This document shows positions 36,037 to 45,649 of a stretch of 64,000 bases of DNA, piece by piece (position 1 is the first letter of the stretch; every line of letters begins with the position of its first letter). The translations under genes and the position numbers were made by a program. Origin of the DNA: Chloroflexi bacterium 54-19 (lineage in GTDB: Bacteria; Chloroflexota; Chloroflexia; Chloroheliales; Chloroheliaceae); assembly GCA_001898225.1 (NCBI GenBank), contig MKTJ01000025.1:30620-94619 (forward strand). Direction: 5' to 3'. Under the pieces are notes generated by a model. The model saw only the letters and a program-made list of their open reading frames with translations, was not told the origin of the DNA and made no database searches.

Positions 36037-36093
36037 TTTATAATTTAGCCTGTAAAGGTCGAATAAATAATAACGTGGGAAGGTAGTAGTAAA

Positions 36094-36597
36094 ATGGCTG
36101 GCTTAATCACTGTTCGGGATATTCAACCCGCCGACCGCCCGGTCCTGGAAAAGCTGATACCCGAATTGTGGGGTTCGCCCCTGGTGGTATCCAGGGGCCG
36201 CCTGATTAACCCGGTCCTGCTCCCCGGCTTTATCGCCGAGAAGGACGCCCAACTCGCCGGGGTTGCCACCTACCAGGTCGAAGATGGGAACTGCGAACTT
36301 GTTACCATCAACAGTTTCTTTCCCGGTGAAGGCATCGGCAGCGCCTTAATCGAACATGTCCGCCGGAGAGCCCTCGATTCAGGTTGCGGGTGGCTCTGGC
36401 TGATTACCACCAACGACAACCTGAACGCCCTCGGTTTTTACCAGAAACGCGGTTTTGTGCTGGCGGCCCTCTTTCCCGGCGCGGTTATGAAGGCGCGCAT
36501 CTTGAAGCCGGAAATCCCCCTGGTGGCCGACAACGGTATCCCCATTCGCGACGAAATCCAGCTTCAATTGCTGCTTAACCAGGAAGACGCTGAATAG
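36094..36597 (+). CDS. GNAT-family acetyltransferase
   Basis: 167 residues with a single GNAT fold. The acetyl-CoA site is P-G-E-G-I-G-S-A-L-I, and N-A-L-G-F-Y-Q-K-R-G-F forms the usual closing strand-helix-strand. GGGAAGG lies before the ATG. It stands alone after the helicase terminator, so it has its own promoter. The acceptor is unknown. Confidence 0.83.
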   Translation: MAGLITVRDIQPADRPVLEKLIPELWGSPLVVSRGRLINPVLLPGFIAEKDAQLAGVATYQVEDGNCELVTINSFFPGEGIGSALIEHVRRRALDSGCGWLWLITTNDNLNALGFYQKRGFVLAALFPGAVMKARILKPEIPLVADNGIPIRDEIQLQLLLNQEDAE

Positions 36598-36654
36598 TCA
36601 ATTAAAAAGGTTTGGCAGGTTGAAGGTCTGCAATTATAGAGTAAGGGTGTGCCT

Positions 36655-36834
36655 TGTCATTCCGTGCGTAGCACGGAATCTCCGGTCCGTAGGACAATAT
36701 CCGTAACAATGGGTTGCCTAAATTCTAACCCTGGCCTTTCAAGACAGCCTTACTTGGGAGGCAGGGATATTCGCCAGCGGCGCTGCCCACTGGGAACCCT
36801 ACGGGCTAGATTCCTCCACAAGGTCGGAATGACA
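36655..36834. mobile_element. MITE-like element, TGTCATTCCG ends (180 bp)
   Basis: The left arm is a TGTCATTCCGTGC hairpin with the CTCCGGTCCGTAGGAC tail. The right arm is an inverted copy of the other type, with the CTAGCCC...GGCAGCGCC tail and a CGGAATGACA end. The centre is unrelated to the other copies. Confidence 0.65.
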
Positions 36835-36889
36835 AGAGAGGGGCTTTACCCATAGTGGATAAGTTTTTTCAAACCTAAAAAGATATTTC

Positions 36890-36935
36890 AAAATAAAATG
36901 AGCCATCCCAACCTCAAAATTCGGGATGACTCATG
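36890..36935 (-). terminator. Terminator of the cation antiporter gene
   Basis: ATGAGCCATCCC (36899-36910) pairs with GGGATGACTCAT (36924-36935) with one mismatch; a T-rich run follows on the minus strand. Confidence 0.8.
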
Positions 36936-36952
36936 TCTAATTTATTTCGAAA

Positions 36953-38809
36953 CTAGTTCGCTACCTGGGATAGCTCCGGCGGCTTCTCCCTGGCGACCGC
37001 CACCGAGTTCAAGAGGGTAGCGAGGGCCTCTCTTTCGTCGGCGCTGCTAATCGCCAGGTTATAGCGGTCGTGCCGGATAGCCTCTTTGAACCGGAAGATA
37101 TTGTTTTCCTGGTAGCCGAGCCGGAGCAGGGTTTGCTCCATTATTTCCAGGCTCCCCTCCAGTTCGGGATAGACCACCTGGGTCGCGCCCAATTCGGTCA
37201 GGTGGGTGACGCTGTCGGCAGTGGCCGCCCGCACCACCACCGGCACTTCGGGCGCGGTATGGCGGATGGTCGCGACCACGTTGGCCGCCGCCGTCTCGTT
37301 CGGCAGGGTCACCACCACGACCCGCGCCTCTTTGAGATGGGCGTGGTTGAGTATTTCCGAACTGCCCGCGTCACCGTAAAGGACCGGGACGCCCTTCTTG
37401 GTAAGCTCGTTCAGCCGCCCGGCGTCCAACTCCACCACGATAAACGGCACTTTCAACTCGGACAATACTTCCACGATATGCTGGCCGACCCGCCCGTAAC
37501 CGACCACGACCGCGTGGTTGCGCATGACCTCCGGTTCGGGCAATTCCAGCGGTTGGCCCCGGTTGAGCAATTTCCAGAAGGGACCGGTCTTTGCCAGGGC
37601 TTTTTCGAGCCAGGGCAAGGTTTTGAAAAGGAACGGGTTGAGCGTAATCGAGAGCAACGCCCCGGCCAGCAGGAGCGAATACTGGTTTTCGGTCAGAATC
37701 CCCAGGCTTACCCCCGATTGGCCGAGCAGGAAGGAAAATTCTCCAATCTGGCTCAGGCTGACCGCGATAACCAGGCTGGTCCGGGCCGGGGCCGCCAGAA
37801 TGATGCCGATTACCAGGGTTAATATCCCCTTACCGATAATAATCAGGGCCGTAATGGTCAGGACCTGCCCGAACTGCTCTATCAGGCTGAGCGGGTTGAC
37901 CAGCATCCCGACCGAAACAAAGAACAACACGGCAAAAGTTTCCCTGAAGGGCAGGATTTCGGCTTCGACCTGGTGGCTGTAGTGCGACTCGCTTACGACT
38001 ACCCCGGCCAAAAACGCGCCGAGGGCGAGGGAGACGCCGAACAGGTAGGCGGCGCCCAGGGCTGTGCCGAGGGTTATAACCAGCACGCTGACGATAAAGA
38101 GTTCCCGCGAGCCCAGGTGCGCCATCCGGCTGAGAATCCAGGGCAAGACCCGCTTGCCGACCACCAGCATCAGGACCGCGAACACCGCCGCTTTGAGCAG
38201 GGCAATCCCGGCGGTCTGCCAGATGGGGTCGCCGCCGCCGCCCGAAAAGGCCGGGAGCAGCACTAAAATTGCCACAGTAGCCAGGTCTTCCATGATGAGC
38301 CAGCCGACCGCGATGCGCCCGTGCGAGGTGTTGAGCAGCCCCTGGTCCATCAGGTTACGCAGCAGCACCACGGTGCTGGCAATCGAAACGGCCAGGCCGA
38401 CAACTATTCCCGCTGCCAGCGACCAGCCCCACAACATCGAGATTACAAGGACCAGGGCGCTGGTCAGGCCCATCTGGAGCAGCGCGCCGGGAATGGCGAT
38501 TCTACGCACTTCCCACAAATCTTTGAGTGAAAAATGGAGACCGACTCCAAAAAGTAGAAAAATAACGCCCAGTTCGGCCAACTGGTGAATAGTATGCATG
38601 TCGCCCACATAACCCGGCGTGAAGGGACCGATTACCACGCCGCCGACCAAAAAACCGACAATCGCCGGTAGTTTGAGCCAGCGAGCTATCAATCCTCCGC
38701 CGAGGGCCGCTGCTAAAGCAATCGCAATGTTGATGATTATCGGCAAATCAGGGGTTGTTGCGTTTGCTTCGGCAGCGGCGACATTAAGTAAGATTAAATT
38801 GTGAGGCAT
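36953..38809 (-). CDS. CPA2-family cation:proton antiporter with TrkA-N domain (KefB/YbaL-like)
   Basis: 618 residues. About twelve hydrophobic helices (20-400) form the Na+/H+-exchanger-type domain, with the L-L-F-G-V-G-L-H-F segment typical of Kef-type proteins. A cytoplasmic Rossmann RCK_N domain follows (about 430-545; V-V-V-G-Y-G-R-V-G-Q-H). These systems export K+ or Na+ in exchange for protons under nucleotide or redox control. The ATG at 38809 is the only good start; the nearest GGAG is 14 bases upstream, a longer spacing than usual. The small membrane protein gene lies just upstream. Confidence 0.88.
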   Translation of the reverse strand: MPHNLILLNVAAAEANATTPDLPIIINIAIALAAALGGGLIARWLKLPAIVGFLVGGVVIGPFTPGYVGDMHTIHQLAELGVIFLLFGVGLHFSLKDLWEVRRIAIPGALLQMGLTSALVLVISMLWGWSLAAGIVVGLAVSIASTVVLLRNLMDQGLLNTSHGRIAVGWLIMEDLATVAILVLLPAFSGGGGDPIWQTAGIALLKAAVFAVLMLVVGKRVLPWILSRMAHLGSRELFIVSVLVITLGTALGAAYLFGVSLALGAFLAGVVVSESHYSHQVEAEILPFRETFAVLFFVSVGMLVNPLSLIEQFGQVLTITALIIIGKGILTLVIGIILAAPARTSLVIAVSLSQIGEFSFLLGQSGVSLGILTENQYSLLLAGALLSITLNPFLFKTLPWLEKALAKTGPFWKLLNRGQPLELPEPEVMRNHAVVVGYGRVGQHIVEVLSELKVPFIVVELDAGRLNELTKKGVPVLYGDAGSSEILNHAHLKEARVVVVTLPNETAAANVVATIRHTAPEVPVVVRAATADSVTHLTELGATQVVYPELEGSLEIMEQTLLRLGYQENNIFRFKEAIRHDRYNLAISSADEREALATLLNSVAVAREKPPELSQVAN

Positions 38810-38855
38810 AGGCTAATAATTTTCTCCTCTTATATAAAAAGTTTATATTATAAAT

Positions 38856-39128
38856 TTAGGCCGGGCCCAGGCCGCAACACTGTTCCCAGGCCTGGCCTTC
38901 CAGTAGACAAACAATGGTACCGATTATTGCGAACACGGTTATAGAAACAGCGGCCATGAGCAGGATGTTGACCAGTAATTTGACAGTAGCCGCCTGGCGA
39001 TATTTTTTATTGAGATAGAAACCGTCTACCATAGGTTGGACAAGCCAGCCGAGGGCTATCGCTCCGAGCAATACGAGCGCGTAAAATCCGGCGAAAATCC
39101 CGGCAATTATCAATAAAACAGTAAGCAT
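38856..39128 (-). CDS. Small two-helix membrane protein, unknown function
   Basis: 90 residues with two hydrophobic helices (about 3-32 and 50-73) and a basic loop between them (Y-L-N-K-K-Y-R-Q). A strong AAAGGAGG precedes the ATG, which argues that it is a real gene. It lies 46 bases upstream of the cation antiporter gene on the same strand, so it may be a co-transcribed accessory subunit. No family was recognised. Confidence 0.65.
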   Translation of the reverse strand: MLTVLLIIAGIFAGFYALVLLGAIALGWLVQPMVDGFYLNKKYRQAATVKLLVNILLMAAVSITVFAIIGTIVCLLEGQAWEQCCGLGPA

Positions 39129-39589
39129 TAATAAAGCCTCCTTTCCTGGCCCATCCCCACCCGATTACTTCCACCACTACTGTTTGTAGAGCGGAAATAA
39201 TCGGAGTTCACAGGGTAAGTTAAGTCTGGCCTCCGAGCATGCTGGGAGAGCAATTAGTTTAAATGGGGTTTAACGCTGCAAAATAGAATGTTAAAACGCC
39301 AACAACCCTAGTATTATTAGTTTAATAATACAGGTTGTTGATGAGTGCTTTATTAATTGAAAATTAGTGGGAGATTAAAATTGCCCGGCCCTGGTATTTG
39401 TTGTATTTTTGTTACTTCTGCGGGTGCGACCTTTGGGTGTGCAAGGGGTTTTTCGGCTTACCATTCTGTGTCTAAGGCTTTGCCCTAACCTTCGGAAGTG
39501 AGGTAACGCCTTCATTTTTGCCCTGCCTTTCGAGGTGTCGAAGCCTTTTATTTTGTGATACTCTTGATTTGTAAGTAAAGCCTTTATCT
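39129..39589. other. AT-richer intergenic region without recognised features
   Basis: No gene or clear motif is seen, apart from degenerate fragments of the repeat tails near 39430-39560. Confidence 0.5.
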
Positions 39590-40118
39590 TGTCATTCTGT
39601 GCGCAGCACAGAATCTCCGGTCCGTTGGACTATAGCACTAAACAATGGTGCTGGGTCTTTGTCCCTATCCTTTGAGGTTTCGTCTTAGTTTAAGACCAGG
39701 TGGAGTTCTAATGAAACAATACTATGTTTACATATTGAGTAGCAAAACGCGGGTGATTTACACCGGAGTAACAAACGACCTGGCACGGCGTGTTTATCAG
39801 CATAAGAACAAGCTAATTGAGGGATTTACCTCTCGCTACAATATTACAAAACTGGTCTATTTCGAGGAAACAAATGACGTTGAAGCTGCTATCGGGCGTG
39901 AAAAGCAACTCAAAAATTGGCCCAGGTCCAAAAAGGTAGCCCTCATCAATCAAAATAATCCAACCTGGTCTGATTTGAGCCTTAACTGGTAATATTTGTT
40001 ATTTTCAAACCTTTAAATCACATTGATTTTCGTCTTTGCGAGTCGGATGTGCGCAAAGGGTTCGATTGTGATATTGTCCAACGGACCGGAGATTCCGTGG
40101 CTCTGCCACGGAATGACA
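39590..40118. mobile_element. Inverted-repeat element enclosing a GIY-YIG nuclease gene (529 bp)
   Basis: Left arm 39590-39630 and right arm 40076-40118 are inverted copies. Both start TGTCATTCYGTG at the outer edge, fold into a hairpin and carry the identical 19-base inner tail AATCTCCGGTCCGTTGGAC. The hairpin stems differ by matched changes (CTGTG/CACAG versus CCGTG/CACGG). The single gene inside encodes a GIY-YIG protein. Gene-free relatives with the same ends lie at 14201-14358 and 36655-36834. No target-site duplication is obvious. Confidence 0.55.
39711..39992 (+). CDS. GIY-YIG domain endonuclease (UvrC-N/YhbQ-like)
   Basis: 93 residues consisting of just the GIY-YIG fold: Y-Y-V-Y-I-L-S-S and Y-T-G-V-T-N-D-L are the paired Tyr strands, followed by the catalytic Arg in L-A-R-R-V and the metal Glu region. 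K-Q-L-K-N-W closes the domain. The ATG at 39711 is chosen because GGTGGAG lies upstream and the preceding codons have no similarity. Single-domain members are widespread and mostly uncharacterised; some are structure-specific nucleases. The gene is less GC-rich than its neighbours and sits between inverted arms of the dominant hairpin repeat, so transfer is likely. Confidence 0.88.
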   Translation: MKQYYVYILSSKTRVIYTGVTNDLARRVYQHKNKLIEGFTSRYNITKLVYFEETNDVEAAIGREKQLKNWPRSKKVALINQNNPTWSDLSLNW

Positions 40119-40176
40119 ATACAAAGGTTTTACGACATGGGAAAGTAATAGGAATAAAATAAAAGGAAAGAAAAAG

Positions 40177-40479
40177 ATGAATCTAGAGGAATTTAAGGCC
40201 AGCCTCAGCGGAGACCAACCGCCCGCCGGGCTTTCCTACAGCTTGCAAGCTCTCTGGCTCGACGCCCGGAAAGGCTGGCAAGCCGCCCATGTGCTGGTCC
40301 AGGACCACGAGGACGACCCTGCCTGCAACCGGGTCCACGCCTACTGCCACCGCCGCGAGGGCGACCTTGCCAACGCCGGGTACTGGTATCGCCGGGTCGG
40401 GGTGACCTTCTACAAGGGCACCCTCGAAGAAGAATGGGCCGACCTCGTCAGCGGTTTCCTGGAAACGGCCAGGGTCTAG
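40177..40479 (+). CDS. Conserved small protein of unknown function
   Basis: 100 residues. It has the pattern W-x-x-A-H-V-L-V-Q-D-H-E-D, H-A-Y-C-H-R-R-E-G-D-L-x-N-A-x-Y-W-Y-R-R, which I know from conserved, unnamed bacterial proteins. It may be a two-helix TPR-like fold; no catalytic motif is evident. AAAGGAAAG precedes the ATG. It converges on the GH63 gene, with two bases between the stop codons. Confidence 0.7.
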   Translation: MNLEEFKASLSGDQPPAGLSYSLQALWLDARKGWQAAHVLVQDHEDDPACNRVHAYCHRREGDLANAGYWYRRVGVTFYKGTLEEEWADLVSGFLETARV

Positions 40480-40481
40480 GG

Positions 40482-43331
40482 TCAGTCACCCGCCCCTAAG
40501 AAGTCGGCGGAGGGGTCTTCCTGCCCGGCGTTCTCGCCCTGCTTTTGAATGAGTTTGGCAACCAGGCCGGTCCACCCGGTCTGGTGGCTGGCCCCCAGGC
40601 CTGTACCGTCGTCCCCGTGAAAGTATTCGTAAAAGAGCAAATAATCGCGCCAGTGGGGGTCGCGGTTGAAATAGTCCTGGCTGCCCTGGTAGGGCCGCCG
40701 CCCCTGCTCGTCCGGGGTGAACAGCCGGATAAGCCGCCGGGAGAGTTCGTCCGCAATCTCGGCCAGGGTCAGGAGCTGACCTGAGCCGGTCGGACATTCC
40801 ACCTTGAAATCGTCCCCGTAATAGTGGTGATAACGCTGTAAGGCTTCCACCAGCAAATAATTGATAGGGAACCAGACCGGGCCGCGCCAGTTCGAGTTGC
40901 CGCCAAACAGCCCCGTCCGCGATTCGGCGGGTTCGTAGCGGACCATATAGACCTGGCCGTCCACTTCGAGCTGGTAGGGGTGCTGTTCGTGGAATTTCGA
41001 GAGCGAACGGATGCCGTACTCGCTCAAAAACTCGTTGGGGTCGAGCATCCGGCTGAGCAGGCGTTTCATGCGGTGGCCGCGCACCAGTCCGAGCAAGCGG
41101 CGGCGGATACCATCCTTAACCTCCCACTGCGAGACCAGCCGGGTCAGTTCGGGCCGGAAGGTCAGGAACCATTCGAGCCGCTCTTTGAAGGCCGGGAGAG
41201 CTTCCAGCAGTTCCGGTTCGATGGTGGCCGTCGCCAGCAGGGGAATCAGGCCGACCAGCGACCGCACCTTCAGGGGTTGGTGGCGTCCATCCGGCAATTT
41301 TAAGACATCATAGAAAAACTCGTCCTCGCTGTCCCAGAGCTTGATACCCTCGTCCGCGATATTGTCCATGGCCGCCGCGATAAAGAGGAAATGCTCGAAA
41401 AACTTGGTCGCAATATCCTCGTAGACCGGGTTAAGCAGGGCCAGTTCGAGGGCGATTTTCATCATGTTGAGCGAGAACATGCCCATCCAACTGGTGCCGT
41501 CGCTCTGCTCGATAAAGCCGCCGGTCGGCAGGGGGGCGCTCCGGTCGAAGACCCCGATATTATCCAGGCCCAGGAAGCCACCCTCGAAAACGTTGTTCCC
41601 CTCCGAGTCTTTGCGGTTGACCCACCAGGTGAAATTAATAAGAAGTTTGTGAAAGATGCTTTCGAGAAAAAGGCGGTCCGAATGGCCGGTCTGTTTTTGC
41701 TCGGTCTTGTAGAGCCGCCAGGCGGCCCAGGCAAAGACCGGCGGGTTGACATCGCCAAAGGCCCACTCGTAGGCGGGAATCTGGCCGTTGGGATGCTGGT
41801 ACCATTCTCTCAGCAGCAAATCGATCTGCCCCTTGGCAAAATCAATATCGACCAGGGCCAGCGGGATACAGTGAAAAGCTAAATCCCAGGCGGCGTACCA
41901 GGGATATTCCCACTTGTCGGGCATGCTCATCACCCGCTCGTTGTGGAGATGCCGCCACTCGCTGTTGCGGCCATGGGCGCGCCGGGCCGGGGGTGGGGGT
42001 TGGGTCGGGTCGCCTCTCAGCCAGCGGGAGACGATAAAGTAGTAAAACTGCTTGCTCCAGAGCATCCCGGCCAGGGCTTGCCGTTCGACCTGTCTTAGCG
42101 ACTCGTCGAGGGAGGGCGGGAAAAGCTCGTTATAAAACTCGTCGGCCTCGTCCCGCCGCAGCCCGAAGACCCGGTCGAAGTCCTTAAAAAAGGGGTCGGT
42201 CGTCTGCGGTACGAAATAGGCATAATATTCGGGCGGGGGGAGGCGATAGGCCGGGGAGTAGGCCGCTTTATGATGGGCCTCGGTCCGTTTGGGCGGCGTG
42301 GCCGCCTCGCTCGTGGTCGTGAGCGCGGCCTGAATCATGGTCAGGCGCAGCCGCACCGTGACGGTTTCGCCCGGTGCAAGCGTTTTGCGGTAGACCGCCG
42401 CCGCCCTGGTCCCGGCCTGGGCGGGGTTGACCGCCTCGCGCCGCCCGCCCACGATATATTCGTGAAAGGCGTCCTTGACATAAGGCTGGGGGTTGGCGCT
42501 GCCGTAGAGCCGTTGAAAGTTGGTTTCGTTCTCGGTGAAAACGAGTTCTTCCGGCCCGTTATCCGGGTCGTCGCAAAAGAGCAGGTAGCGGCCCAGGGCC
42601 GGGTGGTCGGCCAGGATAGCCGGGACTTTCCCGTTTTCACTTTCGTTCGAGGGCTGGCCGTTTTCATCAATCATGATTTTTTGGAGGTAGGGCCGGGCGC
42701 TCTTTTCCTCCCACGACCAGCTATTGCGAAACCACAGGGTCGGGAGCAGGGTTAAAGGAGCCGGGTCGGGGCCGCGATTGGTAGCCGAGATTTTTATTAA
42801 AATATCCTCCGGCGCGGCCTTGGCGTATTCCACGAAGACATCGAAGTAGCGGTCTTCCCCGAAAATGCCGGTATCGACCAGTTCGAATTCAGGCTGCCCC
42901 CGGCCTCGCCGGGCGTTCTCCTCGACCAACCAGGAGTAGGGGAAAGCGGCCTGGGGGTATTTGTAGAGCATTTTCATGTAGCTGTGGGTCGGGGTGCTGT
43001 CGAGGTAGAAATAATATTCCTTGACATCCTCGCCGTGGTTGCCCTGCGGCCCGGTCAGGCCAAACAGCCGCTCCTTGAGGATGGGGTCGCGCCCGTTCCA
43101 GAGGGCCAGGGCAAAACACATCCGGCCTTTGTCGTCGGAAATCCCGGCCAGGCCGTCCTCGTTCCAGCGGTAGGCCCGCGAGCGGGCGTGGTCGTGGGGG
43201 AAATAGTCCCAGGCTGTGCCGTAGGCGCTGTAATCCTCGCGCACGGTGCCCCAGGCCCGTTCGCTCAGGTACGGACCCCAGTGACGCCAGGCATCTCCTT
43301 CGATTTTGAGGCGTTCTCGTTCTTGGCTCAT
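40482..43331 (-). CDS. GH63-family (MGH1-like) glucosidase
   Basis: 949 residues. The N-terminal beta-sandwich domain begins E-R-x-R-L...[21 protein letters not shown]. The C-terminal (alpha/alpha)6 barrel carries [14 protein letters not shown] and H-Q-T-G-W-T-G-L-V, all typical of bacterial GH63 proteins related to eukaryotic processing glucosidase I. It probably hydrolyses an alpha-glucoside; bacterial members include glucosylglycerate and mannosylglycerate hydrolases. No signal peptide is present, so it should act in the cytoplasm. It is transcribed alone. Confidence 0.85.
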   Translation of the reverse strand: MSQERERLKIEGDAWRHWGPYLSERAWGTVREDYSAYGTAWDYFPHDHARSRAYRWNEDGLAGISDDKGRMCFALALWNGRDPILKERLFGLTGPQGNHGEDVKEYYFYLDSTPTHSYMKMLYKYPQAAFPYSWLVEENARRGRGQPEFELVDTGIFGEDRYFDVFVEYAKAAPEDILIKISATNRGPDPAPLTLLPTLWFRNSWSWEEKSARPYLQKIMIDENGQPSNESENGKVPAILADHPALGRYLLFCDDPDNGPEELVFTENETNFQRLYGSANPQPYVKDAFHEYIVGGRREAVNPAQAGTRAAAVYRKTLAPGETVTVRLRLTMIQAALTTTSEAATPPKRTEAHHKAAYSPAYRLPPPEYYAYFVPQTTDPFFKDFDRVFGLRRDEADEFYNELFPPSLDESLRQVERQALAGMLWSKQFYYFIVSRWLRGDPTQPPPPARRAHGRNSEWRHLHNERVMSMPDKWEYPWYAAWDLAFHCIPLALVDIDFAKGQIDLLLREWYQHPNGQIPAYEWAFGDVNPPVFAWAAWRLYKTEQKQTGHSDRLFLESIFHKLLINFTWWVNRKDSEGNNVFEGGFLGLDNIGVFDRSAPLPTGGFIEQSDGTSWMGMFSLNMMKIALELALLNPVYEDIATKFFEHFLFIAAAMDNIADEGIKLWDSEDEFFYDVLKLPDGRHQPLKVRSLVGLIPLLATATIEPELLEALPAFKERLEWFLTFRPELTRLVSQWEVKDGIRRRLLGLVRGHRMKRLLSRMLDPNEFLSEYGIRSLSKFHEQHPYQLEVDGQVYMVRYEPAESRTGLFGGNSNWRGPVWFPINYLLVEALQRYHHYYGDDFKVECPTGSGQLLTLAEIADELSRRLIRLFTPDEQGRRPYQGSQDYFNRDPHWRDYLLFYEYFHGDDGTGLGASHQTGWTGLVAKLIQKQGENAGQEDPSADFLGAGD

Positions 43332-44000
43332 CGGTTTGGCTTTTTGGTATCGGTAAAGCTAATCTTCTCCTATTAAATATCACACAGAACAAGTATAACC
43401 CAGGCTGTAAAGTTTTTAGTGTAAAGTTTTTAGTGTTTAGTAGTCAGAAGGCAGAGGGCAGAAATCAGTTTTCATTCCACGTGTTTCTATTGCCATTTCG
43501 AGCGCCCTTCCCTGTCATTCCGAGTGCAGTCGAAGAATCTTAAGCGCCGTTGGAGTAAAGCCAGTTCAGAGGGAATGTCATTTCGAGTATTGCGCCCACT
43601 AATATGGGTCTAAACAAATTGGCAAGGTCGGAAAAATGTCACACCCGAAGGGCGCGAGGGAGGTTGTAAGGGCGAACCAGTGTTGAGAAAGTAGACCCGA
43701 CCGAGAAATCGGGGCACCCGCCTGCGGGTCCCATTGGCGTAACACCAGGTCGAAGACTTAGCCAGATCCAACGTGAGTCAGGTCGAAGCCTGATTCTGCC
43801 GGGAATGTGGGACAGTTTTGGGCTGTACGGGTAGGCCAACGGCGCGGAGATCCTTCGCTACGCTCAAGATGTGCTATTGAGGGGTCTCCGCCATACTTCT
43901 AATTTTACTTTTAAGCGTAAAATGAACCCAAAATAAATGAGCCGCCCAATTCTTAAAACCAGGCGGCTCACGGTTTGTGTTTACCCTTTGATAATTATTC
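43332..44000. repeat. Intergenic region with AGTGTTTAG repeats, heptamers and a long composite element
   Basis: No gene is supported. It holds AGTGT-type repeats at about 43407-43440, forward heptamers at about 43440-43465 and a degenerate composite element. That element runs from TGTCATTCCG at 43513 to about 43873 and shares the CAGTTTTGGGCTGTACG core with the copies near 6.2 and 18.9 kb. The glyA terminator follows. Confidence 0.75.
43931..43980 (-). terminator. Terminator of glyA
   Basis: TGAGCCGCC (43939-43947) pairs with GGCGGCTCA (43972-43980); a T-rich run follows on the minus strand. Confidence 0.85.
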
Positions 44001-45536
44001 TTATTCTTCGACCCCGGTTACACTCATTAACAGCTTGAGGTCGAGTTCGGGATAGACCGGGAAGCGGTCGAGCAGGGCGCTGGCGCTGGCCTGGGCCTCG
44101 GCGGCAATGGCGGGGTCGAGGGTGTAGTTGATGCGGCTCGGCGCGCCCTTTTTGGTCAGGGTCGCTTTGGTGTTGGAGAGCACCAGCTTGAAAATCCGGG
44201 CAATTTCGGCCATTTCTTCGCGGCCCATGCCCAGGGTCGTGACCGCCGGGGTGCCGATGCGCAGCCCGCTGGTGTACCAGGGGCCGTTGGCGTCAAAGGG
44301 CAGGGCGTTGCGGTTGAGGGTGATATGGCACTCCCGCATGGCCGACTCGGCCTGCCGCCCGGTCAGGCCAAAGGTCTCGGCTACGTCCACCAGGATAAGA
44401 TGGTTGTCGGTCCCGCCGGTCAGCACGTTCATGCCCTCGTTGATAAAGGCTTCGGCCAGGACCTGGGCGTTTTCGACAATTTTGGCGGCGTACTGCTGGA
44501 AGGCCGGGGTGGAGGCCTCCCGGAAAGCGACCGCCTTGGCCGCCATCACATGGGCCAGCGGACCGCCCAGAATGAGCGGGCAACCTTTGTCCAGCCACTC
44601 GGCAAACTCCTGCTTGCACAGCACGAACCCGCCACGGGGTCCGCGCAAGGTCTTGTGGGTGGTGGAGGTCACCACGTGGGCGTGAGCTACGGGGTTAAAG
44701 TCGCCCGTGAAGACCTTGCCCGCGACCAGCCCGGAGAAGTGCGCCATGTCCACCATCAGGACCGCGCCCACCTCGTCGGCCATCTTGCGCAACCGGGCGA
44801 AGTTTATCTTGCGGGAGTAGGCGCTGTACCCGGCCAGCAAAATCAGGGGCCGGACCTCTTGCAGGGTCGCCCGCAGTTTGTCGAGGTCGAGCAGGTTCGT
44901 GTCCGGTTCGACCGTGTAGGAATAGACATCGAAAAGCTGGCTGGAAACGTTGTGGCGGTAGCCGTGGGTCAGGTGGCCGCCCGAATAGTAGTCGAGGGCG
45001 AGCAGGCGCTGGTTGTGGAAGGCTTCCCGGATGTTATTCCAGTCCTGGCGCGAGACTTCGCGCACGTCGGTCACGCCAAGTTCGGAGAGCAAGGGGGCTT
45101 CGACCCTGGCCGAGAGAATCGCCAGGAAGGCCACGAGGTTGGCGTCCGCGCCGGAGTGAGGCTGGACATAGGCGTGTTCGGCCCCGAAAAGTTCGCGGAC
45201 CAGGGTGGCGGCCTCGGTTTCAACGAGGTCTACGTTGTCGCACCCGGCGTAAAAGCGGTGCCCGGCGTAACCCTCGGCGTATTTATCCGAGAACCAGTTA
45301 CCTATGGCAAGCTGGGTCGTCAGGGAGCTATAGTTTTCGCTGGCAATCAGTTTCAGGTTGCGGCGCTGGTCGCGCAATTCTTTGACGATGGCCTGGGCAA
45401 TCGTGGGCGAGACGGTCCGCACCTGGTCGAGCCCGGCGTAAAAGGCGGTCGCGGCGGGATGCGGGTTCTTGCCGCCTAAATTTTGCAGGTAGCTCAGCAG
45501 TAAACTCTGGGTGGCCGTTGGGGCGAAATCGAGCAT
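44001..45536 (-). CDS. glyA: Serine hydroxymethyltransferase
   Basis: 511 residues from the ATG at 45536, with AAGGAGG eight bases upstream; a longer in-frame opening has no similarity. The PLP enzyme converts serine and THF to glycine and 5,10-methylene-THF. L-I-A-S-E-N-Y, D-M-A-H-F-S-G-L, the PLP lysine in T-T-H-K-T-L-R-G-P-R-G-G and the late R-I-G-T-P-A segment are all present. It is longer than the 420-residue E. coli enzyme because of an N-terminal extension of about 45 residues and an insertion near the V-D-R-E-V region, as in some actinobacterial enzymes. It is controlled by the upstream ZTP riboswitch, which fits its role in one-carbon supply. Confidence 0.95.
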   Translation of the reverse strand: MLDFAPTATQSLLLSYLQNLGGKNPHPAATAFYAGLDQVRTVSPTIAQAIVKELRDQRRNLKLIASENYSSLTTQLAIGNWFSDKYAEGYAGHRFYAGCDNVDLVETEAATLVRELFGAEHAYVQPHSGADANLVAFLAILSARVEAPLLSELGVTDVREVSRQDWNNIREAFHNQRLLALDYYSGGHLTHGYRHNVSSQLFDVYSYTVEPDTNLLDLDKLRATLQEVRPLILLAGYSAYSRKINFARLRKMADEVGAVLMVDMAHFSGLVAGKVFTGDFNPVAHAHVVTSTTHKTLRGPRGGFVLCKQEFAEWLDKGCPLILGGPLAHVMAAKAVAFREASTPAFQQYAAKIVENAQVLAEAFINEGMNVLTGGTDNHLILVDVAETFGLTGRQAESAMRECHITLNRNALPFDANGPWYTSGLRIGTPAVTTLGMGREEMAEIARIFKLVLSNTKATLTKKGAPSRINYTLDPAIAAEAQASASALLDRFPVYPELDLKLLMSVTGVEE

Positions 45537-45611
45537 GGCGAGTCCCTCCTTAAAGGTCGAGATGGTTCGAGGGCGAAAGCAAAAGCCCTGAAAATCTCGG
45601 AAAAATACAAC

Positions 45612-45648
45612 AAAAAAGGCCCCGACCCCAACAAGGGTGCGGTGCCTC
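45612..45648 (-). terminator. Intrinsic terminator, expression platform of the ZTP riboswitch
   Basis: A GC-rich imperfect stem (GGCACCGCACCC with GGGGTCGGGGCC) is followed by six T on the minus strand, directly after the aptamer. Confidence 0.7.
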
Positions 45649-45649
45649 A

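Larger units (their letters stand above)
36598..36952. repeat. Intergenic region with one 180-bp TGTCATTCCG element
   Basis: No gene is supported. The region holds the 180-bp element (36655-36834) and the antiporter terminator (36890-36935). Confidence 0.8.
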
